Assembly (NCBI GenBank): GCA_003140855.1
Contig: PLLF01000093.1
Span: forward strand, 1-64,000
Reading direction: 5' to 3'
Length of the DNA: 64,000 bases
Source of the DNA: Vulcanimicrobiota bacterium
Lineage (GTDB): Bacteria > Vulcanimicrobiota > Vulcanimicrobiia > Vulcanimicrobiales > Vulcanimicrobiaceae
Each line of letters starts with the position of its first letter. Position 1 is the first letter of the stretch. The position numbers and the translations under genes were made by a program. Below the pieces are notes generated by a model, which searched no databases, was not told where the DNA came from, and saw only the letters and a list, made by a program, of their open reading frames with translations. Positions 55,537-63,467 of the stretch are shown here, piece after piece.

Positions 55537-56794
55537 CCGCACCGTTCTCCGCGGGCTTTGCAAGCAAGGCCTGATAGACGCCGACTCTGCTCGTCTTAAA
55601 ACCTTGCGCGCTTCCCGCCATGTAGAGCCGCCATGCGCGATAGGATTGCTCGCCGGCGGCCGCAACCGCTTGTGCGCGATTCGTCTCGAGATTTTTTACC
55701 CAGTGGCGCAACGTAAGCAGGTAGTGTTCGCGGAGATTCTCGACGTCGCGCACTTCGAACCCCGCGCGTTCGGCAAACTGTAAGCTATCCGAAACCAACA
55801 CGAGCTCGCCGTCGGGAAAGATGAAGCGGCCCATGAAGCCCGACACTTTGCCGCCACGCGCGTTGCGCTCGTGGATCGCAATGCCGTGATTGAGAAAGAG
55901 GCCGCCCGGTTTCAGCAAGCGGTATGCGGTTTCGAAATACTCGGCAAGTCTGTCGCGACCCACGTGTTCGAACATGCCGATGCTGACGATCTTATCGAAC
56001 AGCCCTGTATCGGATGGCATCTGCCGGTAATCTAGCAGCTCGACGCGTGCGCGATGGTTTAGGCCTGCTTGCGCGATGCGCCGCGCAGCTTCTCGTGTCT
56101 GGCGCTCGCTGAGCGTTACTCCCAAAACCTGCGCGCCGTACTCTTGCGCAGCGCGCACGGCCAGCGCGCCCCAGCCGCACCCGATGTCCAGCAATCGCTC
56201 TCCGGAACGCAGGCGCAGCTTGCGCAGCGCGTGGTCGATCTTCGCGCGCTGCGCCGCATTCAAGTCCGTTACACCTTCGTCGAAATACGCGCACGAGTAG
56301 ACGAGATCGCGATCGAGGAAAGCGGCATAAAACTCGACCGGCTGATCGTAGTGAAAGCCGATGGCGGCACGATCGCGCGCCAGGGAGTGACGTTTTCCGC
56401 GTAAGCGTGCCTCGCGCAACGGCGGCAACTGCGGGCGCGGTAGGCGGCGCAACAACAGGATCAGCTGCGCGAGCTTGCCCGCCGAGGGACGTTGCGCCAG
56501 ATCGTAGAGCTCGTCGACGGCCGCTTCGATGTCGCCGTCGACGTCGAGCAGCCCGGCGGCAAACGTTCTGCCCGCATTCAAATCGATCGGCGGAGTAAAC
56601 GCGCTTCGCAGCGCCGCGGGCGAATTGACGCGCAGCGTGAAACGCGGTTCGCGCGTTGCGGCAACGTACGTGCCTTCCCATAGCGCAATGTTGAAATCGC
56701 GCGCGTATCTCTCACCAAAAACCGCTCGCAGGACGGCCGCGGCGATGCGCGCGTGGGGGTCTGCGCTGGCGAAGCGTTCGGCTGCGGCCGGCAT
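55478..56794 (-). CDS. cfa: Cyclopropane-fatty-acyl-phospholipid synthase
   Basis: 438 residues from ATG 56794. SAM-dependent methylene transfer to unsaturated phospholipid acyl chains at the membrane. N-terminal domain (FNIALWEGTYVAATR, LLDVDGDIEAAVDELYDL), then GFHYDQPVEFYAAFLDRDL, VYSCAYFDEG, the SAM motif LLDIGCGWGALAVRAA and IVSIGMFEHVG. The 96-residue extension upstream of 56794 is a shadow. The last ~25 residues (LPATRRDLYSAGTSRV) are coded in the overlap with the Fur gene and look non-conserved. Confidence 0.93.
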   Translation of the reverse strand: MPAAAERFASADPHARIAAAVLRAVFGERYARDFNIALWEGTYVAATREPRFTLRVNSPAALRSAFTPPIDLNAGRTFAAGLLDVDGDIEAAVDELYDLAQRPSAGKLAQLILLLRRLPRPQLPPLREARLRGKRHSLARDRAAIGFHYDQPVEFYAAFLDRDLVYSCAYFDEGVTDLNAAQRAKIDHALRKLRLRSGERLLDIGCGWGALAVRAAQEYGAQVLGVTLSERQTREAARRIAQAGLNHRARVELLDYRQMPSDTGLFDKIVSIGMFEHVGRDRLAEYFETAYRLLKPGGLFLNHGIAIHERNARGGKVSGFMGRFIFPDGELVLVSDSLQFAERAGFEVRDVENLREHYLLTLRHWVKNLETNRAQAVAAAGEQSYRAWRLYMAGSAQGFKTSRVGVYQALLAKPAENGAVNLPATRRDLYSAGTSRVG

Positions 56795-56827
56795 GCCGGT
56801 TCGTGTTCGGTGTCGAAGAAAACCCTC

Positions 56828-57580
56828 ATGCACTTTCTCGCGCTGCTGCTCGGAGTTACCGTCGCCGCAACGCCCGCGGCGAGCCCCGCGCCCGCGCCGC
56901 CGCCCCCGCTCAAGGTCATCGGCAATTTTCGATCCACGCCCTTCTGCACGGCGCTGCGTGAAACGATCGGTCCTGCGATTGCAAGCGTGCTTTCGAATGA
57001 CGAGCTGATCGCGTCGAGCAAACCCGCCTTCGTGACCCTTTACCGCGACGATATCCTGGCGGGCTCCGAAGCGCGCGCGCATTTGGATATGAACCGCTTA
57101 GAAGGCCTGATAACGCCGATCGTTGCCAACGTCAAACGGATCGACTCTTTATTGGCGGGCAAGCCGAACGATCCCAAACTGGACGCGATGCGCGAAACAC
57201 TGCTGGCTGTCGCGGGACAGCAGAAAGAATCGCTCAACGTCATCAGCGGTTTTATCGCAACCGAACAGCTCGGCGAGATACAAGGCGCAAGCACGCCTGC
57301 GAACTGGGAAAGCTCTTTTTTATTGGGCAACGCGCAATCGTCGAGGCCGGCGCCCAGCACGAATCTGTCCCCGGCAGCCGGCAACCTTTTTAAGGCGGGC
57401 GTGCAAAACCGTAATCCCGGTCCGCGCGAACCGCGCTACGACACCAAGAACGTCGGCCCCACCTACGATCCGTTCGCTCCGTTCGTCGCGCAGATCGATC
57501 AACAGCGCGCAACGGCGCAAACCGCCGAAAGCGATGCTGCGAAGCTGGTTACCGATGCGCTGTACCAGTGCTCACCCTAG
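56828..57580 (+). CDS. Secreted hypothetical protein
   Basis: 250 residues from ATG 56828. Signal peptide (HFLALLLGVTVAATPAAS) and a Pro/Ala stretch (PAPAPPPPL), then a mostly helical domain (FCTALRETIGPAIASVLSND, MNRLEGLITPIVANVKRIDS, AMRETLLAVAGQQKESLNVI) and a low-complexity C-terminus. No family recognised. It is divergent from cfa (33 bp). The 3' end overlaps the convergent DUF5996 gene by 32 bp; the end (AAKLVTDALYQCSP) is still credible. Confidence 0.6.
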   Translation: MHFLALLLGVTVAATPAASPAPAPPPPLKVIGNFRSTPFCTALRETIGPAIASVLSNDELIASSKPAFVTLYRDDILAGSEARAHLDMNRLEGLITPIVANVKRIDSLLAGKPNDPKLDAMRETLLAVAGQQKESLNVISGFIATEQLGEIQGASTPANWESSFLLGNAQSSRPAPSTNLSPAAGNLFKAGVQNRNPGPREPRYDTKNVGPTYDPFAPFVAQIDQQRATAQTAESDAAKLVTDALYQCSP

Positions 57581-58448
57581 CCGCCGCCTCTACCGCTGCA
57601 TCGTAGCTGCTGTTCAGAAACTCTAAGATCGCGGCGCGCGGCGACGCCGAGGCGCGAACGTCGTCGTAACGCATGATGAATTCACCGATATCTTTATTCC
57701 AGCCGGCCGGCGCCGGACGAATCGTGGCGCGTTCGAGCCCATCGGGCTTGGGAAATACGTAACTATAAAAGGCCGGTTCGGCCAGTCGCTCGTCACCAAA
57801 CCAGAAGCCCGCGCATATCACTTCCGCATCTGCACCTTCGCGCATGATGAGGTTGGCGCCGGGTGGCGGGCTGGCCGGACGCCCTGTGAACCGGAAGTAC
57901 GCAAGGTCGAACGTCCCCCAGAAAAATTGCACGAGCGAATGGCAGCCGCGAAACGGCGCGCGATACTCTCGAAACACTGTGTCTATGTGCGAGAGAATCG
58001 TCCAGAAGCGCCCAACGTGCGCCTCGTCGTAACCGTCGTGCGTCGTATCTTCGTTCAGCGGAATAGGGTTGGCGACTTCCTGCGGCTTCGGATTGATCGT
58101 TACGTCGATCTCCAGCTGGCGAAGCGAGGCCATGACTTCGGTATAGAAGTCCGCGACGGTCCGGGGCTCTAAAGGTATTGACGCCGTTGGTCCCCAGCTC
58201 GTCGAAATTTCGACGTAATGCTCCAAAAAATTGAATTCGAATTCGAAGGTGCGTTCGCGGTACGGTATGGGGCCCGTCGTGAGGCCGCGCGAGTTCACGT
58301 AGAGCGCCGTGTGCTGCCATTCCGGTTCCCGCGGACAGAGCTCGAGCCGGAGCTTTCCCGGAATCTGCGAGTACATGTGAATCGTGTCGCACGTCTCTTT
58401 CCACACGTGCAACGGCAGCTCGGGCCAGGACGTTTTGACTGGTGTCAT
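57549..58448 (-). CDS. DUF5996 family protein
   Basis: 299 residues. Matches the layout of DUF5996: WPELPLHVWKETCDTIHMYS, IPGKLRLELCPREPEWQHTA, LYVNSRGLTTGPIPY, VADFYTEVMASLRQLEIDV and the later FWGTFDLAYFRFTGR. Function of the family is unknown to me. Its stop region overlaps the convergent gene by 32 bp and its start overlaps the GNAT gene stop (ATGA), so the two are co-expressed. Confidence 0.8.
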   Translation of the reverse strand: MTPVKTSWPELPLHVWKETCDTIHMYSQIPGKLRLELCPREPEWQHTALYVNSRGLTTGPIPYRERTFEFEFNFLEHYVEISTSWGPTASIPLEPRTVADFYTEVMASLRQLEIDVTINPKPQEVANPIPLNEDTTHDGYDEAHVGRFWTILSHIDTVFREYRAPFRGCHSLVQFFWGTFDLAYFRFTGRPASPPPGANLIMREGADAEVICAGFWFGDERLAEPAFYSYVFPKPDGLERATIRPAPAGWNKDIGEFIMRYDDVRASASPRAAILEFLNSSYDAAVEAAARVSTGTAHR

Positions 58449-58954
58449 TCGCGACGCTTCGACAGCAAATGAATATATTGCTGCTGCAATTCGCCTTCAT
58501 CATTGACTTTGGTTTCGCTGGTAGGCGTAAACCCGAGGCTAAGGTAAAGCTTCACTGCTCGCTCGTTGACAGTCTCCACCCAAAGTTGAGCCGCTTGGTA
58601 GTCACTGCGCGATAACTCATCCAGAATGCGCTGCATGAGCTGCCTGCCGATTCCTCGCCCCCAGTATGCCGGTTTCACCGCGACAAGACTTATGTGCGCG
58701 CGTGCTTTTATAATGTTACCCGTATTGGGCGGTTTACGAGCTGGAAAAACCGTAGCGGTTCCGATAACGCTTGCGCTCTCAGCCTCAACTATGAAGAGTA
58801 ACGCCCCCTTCTCCTGCAGCCGACTTAAAAGCAGACCTGGCAAGGCCTCATCAGTCTGCGCTTTCCCAAGTCGAGCACCTTTTGCTTCAATCCAAAGTTG
58901 AGCGGAAGCACCAATATCTTCGGCGGTTCCGCGCCGTATCGAAATCATCCCCAT
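58445..58954 (-). CDS. GNAT-family N-acetyltransferase
   Basis: 169 residues. SIRRGTAEDIGASAQLWIEA at the start, ISLVAVKPAYWGRGIGRQLM (acetyl-CoA pyrophosphate loop, here GRGIGR) and AQLWVETVNERAVKLYLSLG, then FTPTSE. Transfers acetyl to an unknown amine. Base composition is clearly less GC-rich than its neighbours and its codons end more often in A/T, which hints at recent transfer. Co-transcribed with the DUF5996 gene. Confidence 0.9.
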   Translation of the reverse strand: MGMISIRRGTAEDIGASAQLWIEAKGARLGKAQTDEALPGLLLSRLQEKGALLFIVEAESASVIGTATVFPARKPPNTGNIIKARAHISLVAVKPAYWGRGIGRQLMQRILDELSRSDYQAAQLWVETVNERAVKLYLSLGFTPTSETKVNDEGELQQQYIHLLSKRRE

Positions 58955-59014
58955 TCATTTCATGGCAACACCTTCGCAATCCTGAGTTCACACCGCTCGG
59001 GCATCGTCGTGGGG

Positions 59015-59593
59015 ATGCTTCAATCAACTCGCGAGGCCGCACTCGCGCTTCTCGACGGCGGCGCGCACGAACACGCCTGCGTGGTGCGCACGCTCCTGAA
59101 ATTCGGCCCCGACTCGCTGCGGTTCGCGCGGCGCCACGCAATTCGCGTCGTGGCGCTGCGAAGACACGATTCGTACAGTGCGCGATCGCCGGCGCTGCGC
59201 CGGCTGGCGATCGACGTCGATGCATGGCCCGCTCCGCCGGCGGGCCTTTTTGTGGTTGAGAAACGCACGGTGTACCTGCGCTCACGCAGCGCCATGACCG
59301 TGGCGCACGAATTCGGGCACGCTTTGGACTGCGCGCTCGGCGGCGGCGTCTATCGCTCGGGCGTCGATCCAGTCCTGCGGCGGCTCTTCAGCGAAGCGCG
59401 CGCATTCATCACGCCGTATGCCGCAACGGGAGCCGACGAATACTTCGCCGAGTGCATGCGCGCGTACGTGGGGGCCAACGACGCACACTCGTTTTGGCCG
59501 CGCGCGACGCGCGCGCGCTTGGCGCGCATCGATCCGCAAATGCATGCATATGTCGCGCGCTTATTTGCGAGCGACTTTTTGTGCGCTGCCTAA
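59015..59593 (+). CDS. Zincin-type metalloprotease (HEFGH), lethal-factor-like
   Basis: 192 residues from ATG 59015. Zinc motif VAHEFGHALD (HExxH) and a later DEYFAECMRAYVG that supplies the third ligand Glu in ATLF/lethal-factor-type proteases. N-terminal half (ALLDGGAHEHACVVRTLLKF, IRVVALRRHDSY, DAWPAPPAGLFVVEKRTVYL) is consistent with that fold. No signal peptide, so it may act inside the cell. The longer in-frame start at 58898 overlaps the GNAT gene and is rejected. Shares its stop with the convergent cytochrome gene (4-bp overlap). Confidence 0.8.
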   Translation: MLQSTREAALALLDGGAHEHACVVRTLLKFGPDSLRFARRHAIRVVALRRHDSYSARSPALRRLAIDVDAWPAPPAGLFVVEKRTVYLRSRSAMTVAHEFGHALDCALGGGVYRSGVDPVLRRLFSEARAFITPYAATGADEYFAECMRAYVGANDAHSFWPRATRARLARIDPQMHAYVARLFASDFLCAA

Positions 59594-60018
59594 GGAGTGG
59601 AGCTTACCTGGGCCGAGGTCACGGCGCTTGCCTTATTGCCCCACGAGGATCGAATGTACGTGATAACGCCGGCGAGGTCGGCGTTGCTCAGTATTCCTTT
59701 CCAGGCCGGCATCGTACCGTTGTAGTTCTTGCCGTTGACTTGCACCGCGCCCGTCAAGCCGTCTTTCACGATATGAATGACCTTTTGCGGATCGCCGGTG
59801 ACGAGCGCATTGCCTGCCAGCGGCGGAGCGATACCGCCCTTGCCGTCGCTTGAATGGCAGGTCGAGCAGTTCGTACTAAAAACGGCGGCGCCGTTCGAAC
59901 TGGCCATGACCTTCGTGGTCTTCGTCGCGGTGTTGCTGCTCGCGTTTCCGCTGGAACACGCCGCCGTCGAAGTTATGAGGAGCGCCGCACTAACGAGAAT
60001 GCCGAGGCGTGGGTGCAT
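59590..60018 (-). CDS. Lipoprotein cytochrome c (class I)
   Basis: 142 residues. Lipobox with Cys21 (ITSTAAC), then a heme site C51-STC54-H55 and the distal Met in GTMPAWKG, with GKGGIAPPLAGN before it. A membrane-tethered single-heme electron carrier facing the periplasm. A low-complexity Ser/Thr linker (ASSNTATKTTKV) lies between anchor and heme. No oxidase genes adjoin. Confidence 0.92.
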   Translation of the reverse strand: MHPRLGILVSAALLITSTAACSSGNASSNTATKTTKVMASSNGAAVFSTNCSTCHSSDGKGGIAPPLAGNALVTGDPQKVIHIVKDGLTGAVQVNGKNYNGTMPAWKGILSNADLAGVITYIRSSWGNKASAVTSAQVSSTP

Positions 60019-60039
60019 GCATCTTCCTTTCCGCCGGAG

Positions 60040-60165
60040 TCAACTCGAAGTGCTAGTACTACTCTCCGGTGCGGGGGCCTGCGCGCCGCCTTGCTTGGCG
60101 TGGTACGTGCGGTGATCGGCAGCCTCCATCAGCGCGTCGGCTTCCTCGCCGTCGCGCGGGAGGTC
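60040..60165 (-). pseudogene. C-terminal fragment of a GGDEF domain
   Basis: 42 codons in one frame: DLPRDGEEADALMEAADHRT then YHAKQGG, ending with a Ser/Thr tail and TGA. This is the end of a diguanylate cyclase (P-x-DG...L...AD...Y-x-AK-x-G). The rest of the domain, including GGDEF, is missing; upstream the frame breaks near 60165-60180. Confidence 0.6.
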
Positions 60166-60515
60166 CGACCGCGCCGTTTTGCATGCGCAGCGGCACGCGA
60201 ATCCAAACGCTCGAAAGCGCCGGCGATCGCACCGGGTTGTTTGAGGAAAACGTCGCGCCGCCCGAAAGGACGTTAGCCACCGGAACCGTTCCCGGAGCGA
60301 AGCCGAGCTGGGGCGTCAGCTCGCGAGTTTGCGAACCGTCATTCAGAAACCCGGCCGCCAGCGAAGCCGCGGCGTGGGCCGCAGGAGGCACAGCAGCCAA
60401 AGGACCGCGCAAAGCGCCGGTACTGCATGCGATTGCGCCGTAACGACGGCATAGCCCCGCTTCTTCAGGCTGGCTTGCGCAGCAGGCCTGCCATGCAAAC
60501 ACAAGCGTAACAAAA
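60166..60515. other. Non-coding or decayed region between the GGDEF remnant and ftsW
   Basis: 350 bp with no gene I can defend. A minus-strand frame (60502 down) gives a fairly natural stretch (ELTPQLGFAPGTVPVANVLS, SSNNPVRSPALSSVWIRV) and a plus-strand frame overlaps it; neither matches a family. In the actinobacterial version of this cluster pbpA follows ftsW, so this could be a trace of a lost gene. Confidence 0.4.
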
Positions 60516-61718
60516 CTATACTCGACGGGAGCTCATCGACCAGGCCAAGCCTACTAACAAGAAGTTGGCTACGAGTGAGCTGCCGCCATATGAGATGAAA
60601 GGCAGCGTGATCCCGGTCAGCGGGAAGAGCCCGATCACGCCGCCCACGATGATGAATACTTGAAAGGCCATGGTTGCCGCCAAGCCGATCGCCAGCAATT
60701 TGGTGTAGAGATCGGGCTGCGATTCCGCGATGGCCAAGATGCGCAGAACGAGCAGCAGAAAAAGTCCGAGCACGATGAGCGCACCGATAAGGCCGAACTC
60801 TTCGCTAATCGCGGCATACACATAGTCGGTTGCCGCCGCCGGAATAAAGCCGGGATGGCCGAGGCGATAGCCCGTGCCGAACAGCCCGCCCGCGGCCAAC
60901 GAATAGTAGCCCTGCGACGCCTGATAGCCCGCGCCCAGCGGATCCGCAAACGGATTGCGCCATACCGCAATGCGCGTGCCGACGTAACTGTAATGGTGCA
61001 TCGCCCAAAATGCGACCCCGACGAAAAGGACGAAACTGCCGGCGAGTAAATCGATGCGCCGCGTTCCGGCGTAAAGCAGAACGGCGAATGTTGCAAGCAG
61101 CAGCGCCGCCATCCCAATATCGCGCTGCAATACCAGGATCGCCATCGAGAGGCCCCAGCCCAAAATCAACGGCCCCAAGTATTTGAGATTGGCGCGTATC
61201 GACCAAGGACGCGCGTGTGCGATGACGTCCGCGGTCTCGGCGAGGTACGCGGCTAGAAAAAATACGATGAAGAGCTTGATCAGTTCGACCGGTTCGTATT
61301 GAATCGCGCCGATCCGGATCCACAAGCGCGCGCCGTTGACTTCCTGCCCGAACTTAAGCAGCAGCGCAAACAGCACGAGCGAGAGCAGCACCCACAGATA
61401 CTTGATGGCGGCTAGGCGCCGGAAATTGGTGAGCGCCGGACCCAATCCGACGGCGAGCAGCAGCGAGATGAGCAGCCAATATTGCTGACGGTGCGCAAGC
61501 TCCGGCGAGATGCGCGCCACCACAAGCAATCCAAACGCGGAAAGGACGATCGCAAACGCAGGCAGCGCGTCGTCGCGCATCGTTGCACGCGGCTGAGCGG
61601 CGACCCAAATGATGCTAAGAAGTGCGAGCACTGCCAGCAGCCACGGCGGGCCGATCGTCTTGGGCGGAGCGAACGAGAGCGCGAGCGCTGCAATTGCCAG
61701 CGCCATCGCGACCGGCAA
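60516..61718 (-). CDS. ftsW: SEDS-family peptidoglycan polymerase FtsW/RodA
   Basis: 400 residues, about ten transmembrane helices. Family motifs: FGQEVNGARLWIRIGAIQYEPVELIKL (extracellular loop and TM), LQRDIGMAALLL with the essential Asp region, GYQASQGYYSLAAGGLFGTG and TGITLPFISYGGSSLVANFL. Polymerises lipid II glycan strands with a class-B PBP. Start TTG 61718 or ATG 61706; no clear Shine-Dalgarno. It follows the FHA and PP2C-like genes as in Actinobacteria, but no pbpA is next to it. Confidence 0.93.
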   Translation of the reverse strand: MPVAMALAIAALALSFAPPKTIGPPWLLAVLALLSIIWVAAQPRATMRDDALPAFAIVLSAFGLLVVARISPELAHRQQYWLLISLLLAVGLGPALTNFRRLAAIKYLWVLLSLVLFALLLKFGQEVNGARLWIRIGAIQYEPVELIKLFIVFFLAAYLAETADVIAHARPWSIRANLKYLGPLILGWGLSMAILVLQRDIGMAALLLATFAVLLYAGTRRIDLLAGSFVLFVGVAFWAMHHYSYVGTRIAVWRNPFADPLGAGYQASQGYYSLAAGGLFGTGYRLGHPGFIPAAATDYVYAAISEEFGLIGALIVLGLFLLLVLRILAIAESQPDLYTKLLAIGLAATMAFQVFIIVGGVIGLFPLTGITLPFISYGGSSLVANFLLVGLAWSMSSRRV

Positions 61719-61738
61719 AAGCCTGCGTAGGACGATCG

Positions 61739-62383
61739 CTATCTGATGGCGAGCATCGCGTAAAAAAGAACGGTCGCCAGCACTGCGGTCAATATCGATG
61801 GTGCGGTGTGCGCCTTGGCGGGTGCCGGAACCTGCGATACCTCGACGCCGCTGAACCTGATGACGAGCCGCTCGGCGGAGGCCGGTAGCGGCCGTTCGGC
61901 CAGCACGAGCGCATCGCCCGGCACAAGCGCAAAAGCGGAGATAGCGAGATCGAGCGTGCGCGTGAGACCGAGCGCGCGCATCAGCACCGGCAAGCCGGGC
62001 TCGCCGTCAAAAGCCTCGTTCTTTGTCAGCGCGACGACCGACCCGCCGCGCACCAAATAGCCTGCGGTCGATCCGATGTGTGCGAGATATGCGCGCTCGC
62101 GAATCAACAGGACGGCGGTCATCGATGCGCCCGCGGTAACGTAATCTTCGTGCGATGCGCTGCGCGCATGCAACTCGTCGTTCACGCGCGTCACCGCGCG
62201 CTTCAACGCGTGTCCGCTTCGCGCGCGCCGTTCGAATTCGCGACGCAACCTTCCGAGCGCGAGCGGCGCCGCCGCCTCTCCGTCGATCCGGCCGAAACCG
62301 GTTGCAACGGCGAAAAGGTAACTGTCAGCCGCCAATTGCTGCGAGAGACAGCACCCGCGATCGCCGCTTACAGCTACGGTCAC
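61739..62383 (-). CDS. PP2C-fold protein lacking metal-binding residues (pseudophosphatase) with C-terminal TM
   Basis: 214 residues. Fold-level PP2C signs: SYLFAVATGFGRIDGEAAA for the usual VADGMGG...GE, and AHIGSTAGYLVRGG for vGDSRaYL. In both, the metal-binding Asp is gone (VATGFG, GSTAG), so ordinary Ser/Thr phosphatase activity is unlikely. A single TM helix ends the chain (ILTAVLATVLFYAMLAI), as in PstP. It overlaps the FHA gene (4 bp) and precedes ftsW by 20 bp, so it may be a scaffold or sensor for the same pathway. Confidence 0.75.
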   Translation of the reverse strand: MTVAVSGDRGCCLSQQLAADSYLFAVATGFGRIDGEAAAPLALGRLRREFERRARSGHALKRAVTRVNDELHARSASHEDYVTAGASMTAVLLIRERAYLAHIGSTAGYLVRGGSVVALTKNEAFDGEPGLPVLMRALGLTRTLDLAISAFALVPGDALVLAERPLPASAERLVIRFSGVEVSQVPAPAKAHTAPSILTAVLATVLFYAMLAIR

Positions 62384-62802
62384 GGCAGGGCCTGAGCTTC
62401 ACTTACTTCGATGCGGGTGTTTCCCACGTCGATATGATCCCCACTTTTTACCTCGATGCCCTCTACGGAAAGGCGTTTTCCGTTAAGAAATGTGCCGTTC
62501 CGGCTTCCCAAGTCCGTAAGGAAGAGCGAGCCTCCCGCAGCCTGCAGCGCTGCATGCCTACGGCTGGCTTCCGGATCGGCCAGCGGTATATCCGCATCTG
62601 AAGAACGCCCGATGATGCGTCCCGCTTGGCCTTCGGAGATCGTGAGCTCCGCTGGTCGATCGTTCACGGCGAGCACCAGCCGGATGTCCTGCGGCACGCG
62701 CGGCGCGGGCGTGAAGCGCCGGCGCCCGACGATCGCGCCGAAGACGGCGAGCGCGCCGAGAATCTCGAGCGATTCGATGCGCATCTCCGCGGGAAACGTC
62801 AC
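62380..62802 (-). CDS. FHA-domain protein (FhaB/FipA-like)
   Basis: 140 residues: an N-terminal TM helix (ILGALAVFGAIVGRRR) and one FHA domain with GRSSDADIPLADPEASRRHA and LGSRNGTFLNG, the phosphothreonine-binding loops. In Actinobacteria the counterpart FhaB links Ser/Thr kinase signalling to cell-wall synthesis. No Ser/Thr kinase is in the window. It overlaps the upstream FHA gene and the downstream PP2C-like gene by 4 bp each. Confidence 0.9.
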   Translation of the reverse strand: MTFPAEMRIESLEILGALAVFGAIVGRRRFTPAPRVPQDIRLVLAVNDRPAELTISEGQAGRIIGRSSDADIPLADPEASRRHAALQAAGGSLFLTDLGSRNGTFLNGKRLSVEGIEVKSGDHIDVGNTRIEVSEAQALP

Positions 62803-63467
62803 GATTTCTCCACGCGCAGCTCGGCCTTGCCGAAAGCGACGATGTCGCCGGGCTTTAGCACGGCCGTGTCGATGCGTTCTCGATTGACGTAGGTACCATT
62901 GGTAGAACCGGCGTCGTGCACGACGAGCGCGCCATTTTGCACGTCGAACAGCGCATGAATTCGTGAAACGCTCGGATCGGGCAAGTGCACGTCGCTATCT
63001 GGGCTGCGGCCGACGCGGGCGGCTCCATTGATGCGAAACTCGGGTTCTGCCGCAATCCCGCCGAGCACGCGCAGCAGATAGGCTCTGCGCACGCACGTGG
63101 TTTCATCTTCCTCCGTTGCAATTTCAACCGCGCCGGCCACCATATCGGTGCCTTCGCGCAGCTCGATGCGCAGCGGCCGCTCGAAACGAATCCCGACGCG
63201 CTCGCCCACGTCCGTCAGCAGCGCGACCCATTCGCCTTCGAGATACGCTCGATGCGGCGAGAGCCGTTCGAAATCGTCGGCATGGACGTAGACGGCGTAG
63301 TGCGCCGGCGCAACGGCGCCGTCTTGCGTCTGGCGCGTCCTCGCTTCCATCGTCGCGACGAGTTTGCGCGCGATCTGGGCCGGTTCGAGATCGCTTGGAA
63401 ACATATTCGCGAAAGCACGCTCGACGAATGCGGCGCACGCTTCCTCGACGCGCCCAAAAAAACTCAC
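62799..63467 (-). CDS. DUF3662 + FHA domain protein (FhaA-like)
   Basis: 222 residues from GTG 63467. N-terminal DUF3662 (FFGRVEEACAAFVERAFANM, LEPAQIARKLVATMEAR), a short linker, then an FHA domain (INGAARVGRSPDSDVHLPDP, SVSRIHALF, AGSTNGTYVN). In Mycobacterium FhaA binds MviN and other cell-wall proteins. Start GTGA-overlaps the rsmB stop; the longer upstream frame is an rsmB shadow. The first codons contain a T7 run (GTG AGT TTT TTT). Confidence 0.92.
   Translation of the reverse strand: MSFFGRVEEACAAFVERAFANMFPSDLEPAQIARKLVATMEARTRQTQDGAVAPAHYAVYVHADDFERLSPHRAYLEGEWVALLTDVGERVGIRFERPLRIELREGTDMVAGAVEIATEEDETTCVRRAYLLRVLGGIAAEPEFRINGAARVGRSPDSDVHLPDPSVSRIHALFDVQNGALVVHDAGSTNGTYVNRERIDTAVLKPGDIVAFGKAELRVEKS

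Noticed and set aside
60059-60502. Minus-strand frame of 147 codons after ftsW
   Set aside because: No family match and its end runs out of frame with the clear GGDEF tail; an overlapping plus-strand frame looks equally good, so neither is called.
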